From Bacteroidota bacterium (GTDB taxonomy: Bacteria > Bacteroidota > Bacteroidia > Chitinophagales > Chitinophagaceae), in the NCBI GenBank assembly GCA_030706735.1, contig JAUZNZ010000012.1, positions 1-64,000 of the forward strand: a DNA stretch of 64,000 nt. Reading direction: 5' to 3'. Positions 45,782 through 53,444 of the stretch are shown here, in pieces. Below the pieces are notes generated by a model. It searched no databases and was not told the origin of the DNA. It was given only the letters and a program-made list of their open reading frames with translations. Position numbers and translations under genes: made by a program. Numbering within the stretch: position 1 is the stretch's first letter; each line of letters opens with the position of its first letter.

Positions 45782-46330
45782 TTGGGAGCACCTATTACAT
45801 ATAACGAGCAGGAGTTAGTGGTCGCCCTTAAGGAACGTAATAACCAGGCCTATACTTACCTGTACGATAACTATGCCGGCGCCTTATTCAGCATTATCAG
45901 GCAGATCATTACCGACAATCCGGAACTGGCCGCTGACGTGTTGCAGGAGGCCTTCATAAATATTTGGCGCAGGATCGAGACCTATGACCAAACCAAGGGA
46001 AGGTTATTCACCTGGATGCTGAATGTGGCCCGGAATGCGTCGATCGATACCCTCCGGTCAAAAAGTTACCAGAACAGCCAGAAAAACCAGGATCTGCCGG
46101 ACAACGTATATAAGGGTACCGATAGCCAATCCACAAGGATGAACGTGGACCATATCGGCCTGCGAAAAGTGTTGGAGAAACTGAAGCCGGAACACCGTGT
46201 TCTGGTAGAACTATCTTATTTTAAGGGTTTTACGCATGAAGAGATCGCCGAGATGCAGGACATTCCACTGGGAACCGTAAAGACCCGTATCCGGAACGCC
46301 CTATTACAACTCAGAGAATATTTACAGTAA
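45782..46330 (+). CDS. ECF-type RNA polymerase sigma factor
   Basis: The 182-residue protein has sigma region 2 (YTYLYDNYAGALFSII, AADVLQEAFINIWRRIETYD, FTWMLNVARNASID) and region 4 (VLVELSYFKGFTHEEIAEMQ, PLGTVKTRIRNALLQLREY). No in-frame ATG lies near the start; TTG at 45782 is the best candidate and gives the family N-terminus. It is followed after 4 bases by its presumed anti-sigma factor, the RskA/SigK-type arrangement. Confidence 0.9.
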   Translation: MGAPITYNEQELVVALKERNNQAYTYLYDNYAGALFSIIRQIITDNPELAADVLQEAFINIWRRIETYDQTKGRLFTWMLNVARNASIDTLRSKSYQNSQKNQDLPDNVYKGTDSQSTRMNVDHIGLRKVLEKLKPEHRVLVELSYFKGFTHEEIAEMQDIPLGTVKTRIRNALLQLREYLQ

Positions 46331-46334
46331 ACCA

Positions 46335-47162
46335 GTGAACGTAGAAGAATACATATCGAGCGGCATCATTGAGAAATATGTGATGGGACTGGCCACGGGG
46401 CCGGAGAGGGACGAATTTGAAAAAGCTTGCGCTCAATTTCCTGAATTAGCAGCAGCCCGCACGGCATTCGAAAAACAGATCGAAAGGTTTGCGTTGGAGA
46501 ATGCGGAGCAACCACCTGTCGGGGTTAAGGTTAGGTTTTTAGAAGTTATCGGGGGGGAGGCCTCCCACACAGCTCCTTCTTCAAATCAACCAAAAATAAT
46601 CACCATGGAAAATGCAAAGAGCCCTTCACGTTCCTCAGGCTGGCTACGCTTCGTAGCGGCCGCTTCCGTCCTTTTATTGGTCGTTGCTGCCTGGTATGCC
46701 TACCGGTCCCGGACAGAAAACAACGACCTGATCAATTCGAACACCGTTTTGAAGACCCAACTTGATTCAACCCACCAGATCCTCCAGCAGATCATCGACG
46801 AGACAAGGTTCGTCAAGGATCCCAATACCACGGTGGTCAATATGGTCGGCACCCAGGTTGCGCCCAGGTCCTCGGCGAATGTGTATTGGGATTCCGCCAG
46901 CACCAACGTATTCCTGGTCGTGAAGAATATGCCGAAATTGCCCACCGATCAGCAATACCAGCTCTGGGCGTTGATCGATGGCAAACCGAAGGACCTGGGC
47001 GTGTTCGATGCCGATTCCTCCGCCAATGACCGGGTCATCCTGAAGATGAAGAATACCCAGAAGGCACAGGCCTTTGCCATAACCATCGAAAAAAGGGGCG
47101 GCAGTCCCTCTCCGACCTTGCAGAAGATGCAGTCTCTTGGGAAAATGATCCAGAGCCAGTAA
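46335..47162 (+). CDS. RskA-type membrane anti-sigma factor
   Basis: The 275-residue protein starts at GTG. The N-terminal 90 residues are a sigma-binding zinc-less anti-sigma domain (EKYVMGLATGPERDEFE). One membrane helix follows at about residues 106-124, then a periplasmic RskA domain (QYQLWALIDGKPKDLGVFD). It should sequester the adjacent ECF sigma factor until a signal leads to its release or proteolysis. The signal is unknown. Confidence 0.88.
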   Translation: MNVEEYISSGIIEKYVMGLATGPERDEFEKACAQFPELAAARTAFEKQIERFALENAEQPPVGVKVRFLEVIGGEASHTAPSSNQPKIITMENAKSPSRSSGWLRFVAAASVLLLVVAAWYAYRSRTENNDLINSNTVLKTQLDSTHQILQQIIDETRFVKDPNTTVVNMVGTQVAPRSSANVYWDSASTNVFLVVKNMPKLPTDQQYQLWALIDGKPKDLGVFDADSSANDRVILKMKNTQKAQAFAITIEKRGGSPSPTLQKMQSLGKMIQSQ

Positions 47163-47192
47163 GTCGCGGGAAAATAATCTACAGATATAGTA

Positions 47193-47221
47193 AAAAAAGT
47201 CCCATTTTTAGGGACTTTTTT
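47193..47221 (+). terminator. Terminator after the sigma/anti-sigma pair
   Basis: An 11-bp perfect stem (AAAAAAGTCCC / GGGACTTTTTT) with a 7-base loop and T-run. It ends only one base before the next gene's ATG. Confidence 0.8.
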
Positions 47222-47222
47222 A

Positions 47223-47645
47223 ATGATACCATTTCTCAAAAAATACCTGGGCCATCTCTACGTGGCCGTCGCCTGGTCGGTGTTCATCGGCGTCCTCCTT
47301 ACCCTGCCCGGTTCCATGCTGCCGAAAGAGAGCGGTTTTGCCATTCCCCAGTTCGACAAGATCGTCCATATGACCCTGTTCGGCGGATTCGTTTTTCTTT
47401 GGGGCCTCTGGCTGAGCAATCGTGGGATAGCACAAAAGCGTCTGCTGCGCCAGTTCTTCCTGGTCTTTATTATAGCGGCGATCTATGGGATTGGCAGCGA
47501 GTTCGTGCAGAAATATTTTATTCCCATGCGGGATTTCGATGAGGCGGACATCATCGCGGACCTGCTCGGGGCAAGCCTCGGCTATGGGTTCAGTAACATC
47601 TTCCTCCCTGGCTTCGACCGGACACAAAAAAATAGACCCCTGTAG
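47223..47645 (+). CDS. VanZ-family membrane protein
   Basis: A 140-residue protein with four membrane helices. FDKIVHMTLFGGFVFLWG and the later EFVQKYFIPMRDFDEADIIADLLGASLGY (about residues 96-124) match the VanZ pattern, with conserved DxxxH and RxxxxxD residues. VanZ gives low-level teicoplanin resistance in enterococci; most homologues have unknown roles. Its ATG follows a terminator with one base between, so either read-through or another start is used. Confidence 0.82.
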   Translation: MIPFLKKYLGHLYVAVAWSVFIGVLLTLPGSMLPKESGFAIPQFDKIVHMTLFGGFVFLWGLWLSNRGIAQKRLLRQFFLVFIIAAIYGIGSEFVQKYFIPMRDFDEADIIADLLGASLGYGFSNIFLPGFDRTQKNRPL

Positions 47646-47656
47646 AAACAGGGGTC
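47635..47656 (-). terminator. Hairpin over the VanZ stop codon, T-run on the minus strand
   Basis: GACCCCTGT and ACAGGGGTC form a perfect 9-bp stem with a 4-base loop, covering the VanZ stop. The T-run follows on the minus strand, so it could end leftward transcription coming from prfA, as well as rightward VanZ transcripts. Confidence 0.6.
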
Positions 47657-48027
47657 GTAACCAAAACTAACTGCTTATGAGAAAATTGACTGCTTTATGT
47701 GAGTCAAATAGAAAAGACTGATTGTACTATGTATAACGCAAAACAGGTGCCAATATTATACATGAAAACATTAAAACAACCTTAAAAAGAACTTCGGGAT
47801 CACTCCCTCTCTTAATCATTGACCTCTATAATAAAGTTACGTAGCAAATGGATTCCGGGATGGCACCTTTTTGAGTAATAACATTTATTTAGCATTCCAT
47901 CAATAAGATACAGGATTTTGAGACCTGTAGCAAATTTTAGCCCGCTTTTTTTCAAAGATTCTAACATATAATAGACGCAGAATGGAAGGAAAAGTTTAAA
48001 CGGCCCACGTTAAATAAAACTAAAAAC
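47646..48027. other. AT-rich intergenic region between VanZ and prfA
   Basis: These 382 bases are clearly more AT-rich than the genes around them. A 14-codon open frame at 47677-47721 starts MRKLTALCES, reminiscent of signal-peptide starts of SusC-like proteins, but it ends at once. No other gene, RNA or repeat is evident. Confidence 0.5.
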
Positions 48028-49092
48028 TCAGTTCTGACGAGCCATTTTCTCCGCGTTTTCAGCGAATTGCAAGGCTTCGAGGAACTCCTGGATATTGCCA
48101 TTCAGCACGTCGTCCAGGTTGTAAACCGTCAGCCCGATCCGGTGATCGGTCACTCTCCCCTGGGGAAAATTATAGGTCCTGATCTTGGCGCTCCGATCTC
48201 CCGTGCTCACCAGGCTTTTACGGTGGCGGGCAATCTCCTCTTCCTGCTTGCGCACCTGTTCCTCATACAGCTTGGTACGCAGCATCTGCATCGCCTTTTC
48301 CCGGTTGCCCAACTGGCTCCGCTCGGTCTGGCAGACGACCACCACGCCGGTAGGGATATGCGTAAGGAATACCTTGGTCTCCACCTTGTTGACGTTCTGT
48401 CCTCCGGCGCCGCCACTGCGTGCGGTCTCCATCTTGACGTCGCTTTCCTTTAGTTCGAAATCCACCTCGTCGGCCTCGGGCATCACCGCAACAGTCGCCG
48501 CGCTGGTATGCACGCGACCGCTGGTTTCGGTATCGGGAACCCGTTGGACCCGGTGGACGCCGCTCTCGAATTTGAGGATCCCGTACACATCGTCTCCCAC
48601 CACTTCCACCTGCACCTCCTTATACCCACCTACGGTACCCTCGCTTTCGCTGAGGATGGCCGTCTTCCAGCCCCGTCTTTCACAATACTTGATGTACATC
48701 CGCAGCAGATCGCCGGCAAACAGGCTTGCCTCGTCGCCCCCGGTACCGGCCCGGATCTCGAGGATCGCATTCTTTTCGTCCTGGGGATCTTTGGGGATCA
48801 GAAGTTGGCGGATATAGGCCTCCAACCTTTCTTTCTGCACTTCCAGACCTGCCGCCTCCGCCTTGGCGAGTTCCCGCAGCTCCGCGTCATCGCCGCCGAG
48901 AACCTCCTTATTGAAATCGATCGTGTCCAGCACCTTTTTGTACTCGTTATGTGCGTCCACGATCTTTTCCAGGCTTCGGTACTCCTTGCTCATGGCGCTG
49001 AACTTCCGGTTATCGCTCACGATCTCCGGATTGCTCAGTGCCACACCCAAATCCTCGAATCTGGCCCGGATGGCCTCCAGTTTATCTAACAT
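48028..49092 (-). CDS. prfA: Peptide chain release factor 1
   Basis: The 354-residue protein has the peptidyl-hydrolysis motif GGQ (residues 230-232, [14 protein letters not shown]). The codon-recognition P-x-T tripeptide is PDT at 186-188, in [13 protein letters not shown], where PAT or PVT is usual. This identifies RF1 (UAG/UAA) rather than RF2. A TAnnTTTG element lies 25 bases upstream in the short divergent gap with the amidohydrolase gene. Confidence 0.95.
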   Translation of the reverse strand: MLDKLEAIRARFEDLGVALSNPEIVSDNRKFSAMSKEYRSLEKIVDAHNEYKKVLDTIDFNKEVLGGDDAELRELAKAEAAGLEVQKERLEAYIRQLLIPKDPQDEKNAILEIRAGTGGDEASLFAGDLLRMYIKYCERRGWKTAILSESEGTVGGYKEVQVEVVGDDVYGILKFESGVHRVQRVPDTETSGRVHTSAATVAVMPEADEVDFELKESDVKMETARSGGAGGQNVNKVETKVFLTHIPTGVVVVCQTERSQLGNREKAMQMLRTKLYEEQVRKQEEEIARHRKSLVSTGDRSAKIRTYNFPQGRVTDHRIGLTVYNLDDVLNGNIQEFLEALQFAENAEKMARQN

Positions 49093-49117
49093 AGTTTTGA
49101 CTTACTTTTAGGGCACG

Positions 49118-49125
49118 CAAAGTTA
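49118..49125 (-). promoter_or_regulatory. Promoter -7 element for prfA
   Basis: Minus strand TAACTTTG, full match, 25 bases before the prfA start. Confidence 0.45.
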
Positions 49126-49142
49126 ATCCTTTCAGCGCAACC

Positions 49143-50321
49143 ATGTCTTATCGAAAATTCAGGGCGGATCAACTATTCACCGGTCACGAAATGCGGCAGG
49201 ACGATTCCGTACTGGTTACCACCGAAGACGGTGTCGTGGAAACCATTTTGCCGCTGGCAGACGCCGGAGAAGGCGTGGAGCAGCTCCCCGGCCTCCTGAC
49301 CCCCGGCTTTGTGAATTGCCACTGTCATCTGGAACTGTCGCACCTGCGGGGGGCGATACCGGAAGGCATCGGCCTCGTGAACTTCATTTTGGCTGTGCTT
49401 AAACAGCGGGGGGCAGCCCCCAATACGATACAAAGCGCCATTAAGGCAGCGGAGGACGCCATGCTGGACGAAGGCATCGTCGCCGTAGGAGATATCTGCA
49501 ACACGACGGACAGCCTGCCTCAAAAAGCTTCGGGCAGGATCTATTATCACAATTTCATCGAAGGCATGGGCTTTACCCCGGAAGGAGCGCAGGGTCGTTT
49601 CGAAGCGATTTGTCGCCTTTTTTCGGCCTTTGCGGAAGCTTATCCCTTGCCAATAGAGACCAATTCCCTGACGCCCCACGCGCCCTACTCCGTTTCCCCG
49701 GAATTATTCAGGCTGATCGCGGGCTTTCCCGGCAATCATCTGCTCAGCATGCACAATCAGGAAAGCGAGGCAGAAAATGAGTTTTGCCTGCAGGGCACAG
49801 GGGATTTCCTGCGACTCTATTCCGCACTGGGAATCGACATCGGTCATTTCAAAGGGACGGGTCAACGAAGTCCCGGGGCCTGCCTGGCCCATTTCTATCG
49901 TAACCAGTCCCTGATCCTGGTGCATAACCTGTATACCAGCGAAGAGGATCTCCGGGCCATCCGCGGCTATCCCGGGCTGTACTATTGTCTCTGTCCCCAT
50001 GCCAACCAATACATCAGCGGCCGCCTGCCCGATCCGGAGCTGTTCATGCGGCACGATGCCATCATCGTACTGGGGACGGACAGCCTGGCCTCCAATCACC
50101 GGCTCAGCATACTGGATGAGATCAGGATCCTTGAGCGGAACTATCCCCGGTTGCCGCTGGCCACTCTCCTGCAATGGGCCACCTCGAACGGAGCGCAGGC
50201 TCTCCAGATGGACGGCCTGCTCGGCAGCTTCGAGCGCGGCAAACAGCCGGGCATCGTGCTGATCAGCCATATGGAGGGAGCAAGACTGGGCCGTGAGGCG
50301 GTATCCCGAAGGGTGTTATGA
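49143..50321 (+). CDS. Metal-dependent amidohydrolase (deaminase-like)
   Basis: The 392-residue TIM-barrel hydrolase keeps the metal ligands of the chlorohydrolase/deaminase group: NCHCHLELSH (HxH) near residue 60, TPHAPYSVS, a mid-barrel SMHNQESE, LVHN and LGTDSLASN. Members deaminate S-adenosylhomocysteine, guanine or aminofutalosine, among others. The substrate cannot be fixed from sequence; in this phylum an aminofutalosine-type role is one option. It is divergent from prfA and converges on recO. Confidence 0.85.
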   Translation: MSYRKFRADQLFTGHEMRQDDSVLVTTEDGVVETILPLADAGEGVEQLPGLLTPGFVNCHCHLELSHLRGAIPEGIGLVNFILAVLKQRGAAPNTIQSAIKAAEDAMLDEGIVAVGDICNTTDSLPQKASGRIYYHNFIEGMGFTPEGAQGRFEAICRLFSAFAEAYPLPIETNSLTPHAPYSVSPELFRLIAGFPGNHLLSMHNQESEAENEFCLQGTGDFLRLYSALGIDIGHFKGTGQRSPGACLAHFYRNQSLILVHNLYTSEEDLRAIRGYPGLYYCLCPHANQYISGRLPDPELFMRHDAIIVLGTDSLASNHRLSILDEIRILERNYPRLPLATLLQWATSNGAQALQMDGLLGSFERGKQPGIVLISHMEGARLGREAVSRRVL

Positions 50322-50328
50322 GGCGGCT

Positions 50329-51075
50329 TCAGGCCAGCATGGTTTGCAAAACGGGCAGGGTCTTCATGATGCCGAAGTCCGGAACATGAAAAATGTAAAA
50401 GGCCTGGTAGGCCTGAAGCAGCGTGCGCCGCGTATCCTGGTTGAGGGCGAGTTCCTCCAGTTCCTCCGGTATGCGGACGCGTAATAGCTGCGTGGTAATT
50501 CCGCTATAGGGTTGATCCAGCGATTCATGGTGCAGGGGTTCCTCCGGCACGAAGAGGCCTTCCCGCAGATCCAGCACGGGCGTCCGCTCCGTTTGATCGT
50601 TCTGGATCCGGAATCCCAGGAAGCCCGCCAGGTGCAACGCAAAGAACAAGGGATAGTTCGCCACCACCCTGCCTGTGCTCGCATCCAGGTGCATGAAGGC
50701 ATCCTCGATGAAATTGAACAGATCCTCGTTGGGCTCCGGTTGCTTCAGGCATTTTTGGAGCAACTCGACCATGAACAGCGCGACGGCATTCTTCACCACG
50801 TCGAAAAAAATATGCTGATAGACGACGCTCCACCGGAATTCCCGAAGCCGTTGCAGGTTCTTCAGATCGCTATGATAGGCCACCAGATCGAGAATGGCAG
50901 CAGGTTGAAAGAGGTTGGCCTTGCCGGGACCTTTTTTCGAGGAGGTCCGCACTCCGTTCACGAGGTACGATTGTACGCCGAAGAGTTCCGTATAGATCGT
51001 CACGATCAGGCTGGTCTCGCCGTATTTCACAACCCGGATGACGATCCCCTTGGTATGGTGCAATCGCTGATTCAT
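50329..51075 (-). CDS. recO: DNA repair protein RecO
   Basis: The start at 51073-51075 (MNQRLHHTKGIVIRVVKYGE) gives 248 residues, with the N-terminal OB fold (TKGIVIRVVKYGETSLIV, YTELFGVQSYLVNGVR) and the helical C-terminal part of RecO. It helps RecR load RecA on SSB-coated DNA in the RecFOR pathway. Its ATG overlaps the porZ stop (ATGA), so the two are coupled. Confidence 0.92.
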   Translation of the reverse strand: MNQRLHHTKGIVIRVVKYGETSLIVTIYTELFGVQSYLVNGVRTSSKKGPGKANLFQPAAILDLVAYHSDLKNLQRLREFRWSVVYQHIFFDVVKNAVALFMVELLQKCLKQPEPNEDLFNFIEDAFMHLDASTGRVVANYPLFFALHLAGFLGFRIQNDQTERTPVLDLREGLFVPEEPLHHESLDQPYSGITTQLLRVRIPEELEELALNQDTRRTLLQAYQAFYIFHVPDFGIMKTLPVLQTMLA

Positions 51076-53378
51076 TTGCCTATGAAGATGATCTTCGTCG
51101 CCATTTTTTCCTGCCGGGAATCGTCGCTCACCAGGACCAGATAGATCCCCGTAACGACCTGCCGGCCCGCATAGTCCCTTCCATTCCATACGGCCTGGCC
51201 GCCCAATGCCCTGGTCTGGTAGATCAGCCGCCCATCCAACCCGGTGATCTTGACGATGGCGTCTTCCACCAGGCCCCGGATCGCAATGGCGCCCGTGTAG
51301 CCCGGCGGTACCGGATTGGGAAAGACCAGGACCTTCGAATTTGTCCCGGCGCCCGATGTAGCGGTACTTCGAAAGGAACAGATCCCCTTTGCGGTGGCAA
51401 AGTATACTTCCCCCGTCGACGGATCGACGGCGATGTGCCTGACATCATTGCTTAGCAACGGCGTACTGTCGGAAGTAAAATGATAAATGATCTTTTGTGC
51501 ATCGGGACTGATCAGCCAAACGCCGTTATTGGTACCGATCCATTTCCGGTCTGCCCCATCAACCGCCATCGCCTGTACCGGCTGACCGCTGAACAGATAG
51601 CCGGCGAAATTATCGAACTGCACGATGGGCCATACCGCATCGCAGCCCCCTCCGGAGAATACGTTGGCCGTGCAGGGGATGACCCCGATGCCGTTGACGG
51701 TACCCACCCAGATCAGTCCGCCGCGATCTTTCACTATGGAATAGACATGATCATCGGGCAGGTTGCCGGCTCCGGTCCCGGTGCGGTAGTATTTCCACTG
51801 GTCGTCGGCGATATTGTCCAGGGAAGGCCCGTGGTCATAGCAGAAAAGCCCATTGCCCCCCGGCGAGACGATCCAAACCCGTTCATTATTATCCACGACG
51901 ATCTGCGAGACCGCATTTTCCGTATGCGGGAAGGGAATGCTGATCGGGATCCATGCGCCGGCGGCCGTCCTGAGCAAGAGATCCCCTGCGGCCCCATAAT
52001 TGGCGATCCATTCATTACCCTCGCGGTCGAATGCGAGCCCGCCGACCCGGTACGCGGAAGGCTGCCCCTGCACGGGAGCGACCGTGCCGTTCCCCGCAAA
52101 AATGGAAAAGCTGTTATCCGGCCGGATCCGGAGCAGTCCCTCCCCGAATGATCCCGCCCAGACCGCACTGTCTACAGGGTCGATGGCCACGGTCACGAAA
52201 TCGAACAGGCTGTCCAATGTCGGGTAAATAGTGCCGTTATAATTCGTCCATTGCGTCCCGTCAAAGCGATATAGCCCGTCGTGGTTGTTGAGAGGCAGCC
52301 AATTTGAGTCGGCCCCGCCTGACGCGACCCAGAGCATGCTATTTGCGCCGATCGTCATCTCCCCTGTGGCCAGGGATTGCGGCGAATTGGGGATGATGGC
52401 CTCGGGACCATTCGATGTCCACCCCGAAAGACCGGTAACCGAGTCGGCGACATAGAATTCGTTTCCCACGTAGATAGCCTGACGGGGACTTTGTAAAGCG
52501 GAGACCGGCGTCGACAGGACCTTGTCCACGGATCCCGAAGGCCCGATGCTGAGCACACGGCCTGCTCCGTGAAGTTGCTCGCAGAGCAGCAATTTCCCTC
52601 CCGAGACCGACATCCCGTTGATCGGCCAGCCGTCCGCATAGAAGGGTTGCCAGGAACCGGCTTGTTGCAGAAACACGGAGTCGCCTTGCAGAACCAGCGC
52701 CTGTCCGTTCCAGACGACAACCTGACGGCAGGGCCCGGCACCCAATCCCGCCGTACCGCCTGTCTGGGTCCAGTTATGAAAGTCCGCGAGGGCCGGCGAA
52801 TGCAGGGGCGCTTGTTTCAGTCCTTCGTCGGTGGCGGCAAAGAGGATACGGCCGTCGGTCGCCAGCGAGTGCACGGCCACGGTATCCCCGGCATTGCCGA
52901 TGATCCAGCTATCTCTGATTTCGTATTTGTCTTCGTCCAGCACGACGATGCCCAAACCGGTCGCGAAATAGGCCGTATCCTCGTAGGACAAGACCTGAAA
53001 GACGGTTTTGTCGCCGGCGATCGATGCCTGCCTGAGGGCGGGTACGTTGAACACCCGGTTGCCGGACAGCACATCGACATCGCTGTTCGTATAGGCGATG
53101 ATGAGTTTGTTGTTCACCGAATCGACGCGGATGGCGCTGATGCCGGTCGCGTGGAGGCCATTGACCTTGCTCAGGCGGGTCAGGCTATTGTCGGCGAGGC
53201 TCACGGAAAACAAGCTATAGGGAGTAGCGCACCAGATCCGGTCCGATGAATGATCCACCGCGATGGCCTGGTGGTAGGGCAAGTGTTCCTGCCAGGTCCC
53301 GATAGCCGGAAGCTGCGCCAGGGCAGCGAAGGAACTCCACACGGAAAAGCATCCGCTCAGCAGGAACTTCGGATTCAT
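51072..53378 (-). CDS. porZ: PorZ-like type IX secretion component with C-terminal sorting domain
   Basis: The start at 53376-53378 (MNPKFLLSGCFSVW) gives 768 residues with a signal peptide. The N-terminus of the mature part, GTWQEHLPYHQAIAV, and the repeated propeller strands (IWCATPYSLFSV, VWASGGADS, IWVGTVNGIGV, KWIGTNNGVWLI) match PorZ. From about residue 675 a T9SS-type C-terminal domain follows (VLVFPNPVPPGY to KMATKIIFIGK). In P. gingivalis PorZ is at the cell surface and delivers anionic LPS to the sortase complex. It is coupled to recO. Confidence 0.85.
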   Translation of the reverse strand: MNPKFLLSGCFSVWSSFAALAQLPAIGTWQEHLPYHQAIAVDHSSDRIWCATPYSLFSVSLADNSLTRLSKVNGLHATGISAIRVDSVNNKLIIAYTNSDVDVLSGNRVFNVPALRQASIAGDKTVFQVLSYEDTAYFATGLGIVVLDEDKYEIRDSWIIGNAGDTVAVHSLATDGRILFAATDEGLKQAPLHSPALADFHNWTQTGGTAGLGAGPCRQVVVWNGQALVLQGDSVFLQQAGSWQPFYADGWPINGMSVSGGKLLLCEQLHGAGRVLSIGPSGSVDKVLSTPVSALQSPRQAIYVGNEFYVADSVTGLSGWTSNGPEAIIPNSPQSLATGEMTIGANSMLWVASGGADSNWLPLNNHDGLYRFDGTQWTNYNGTIYPTLDSLFDFVTVAIDPVDSAVWAGSFGEGLLRIRPDNSFSIFAGNGTVAPVQGQPSAYRVGGLAFDREGNEWIANYGAAGDLLLRTAAGAWIPISIPFPHTENAVSQIVVDNNERVWIVSPGGNGLFCYDHGPSLDNIADDQWKYYRTGTGAGNLPDDHVYSIVKDRGGLIWVGTVNGIGVIPCTANVFSGGGCDAVWPIVQFDNFAGYLFSGQPVQAMAVDGADRKWIGTNNGVWLISPDAQKIIYHFTSDSTPLLSNDVRHIAVDPSTGEVYFATAKGICSFRSTATSGAGTNSKVLVFPNPVPPGYTGAIAIRGLVEDAIVKITGLDGRLIYQTRALGGQAVWNGRDYAGRQVVTGIYLVLVSDDSRQEKMATKIIFIGK

Positions 53379-53387
53379 AAAGATCGT

Positions 53388-53395
53388 CAAAGTTA
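53388..53395 (-). promoter_or_regulatory. Promoter -7 element for porZ-recO
   Basis: Minus strand TAACTTTG, full match, 9 bases before the chosen porZ ATG; the in-frame ATG at 53408 would lie upstream of the element, which supports the later start. Confidence 0.5.
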
Positions 53396-53444
53396 CGTTT
53401 CTTTGCATTCGGAAACGATCATTGTATTACCTAAGCTTACTTAC

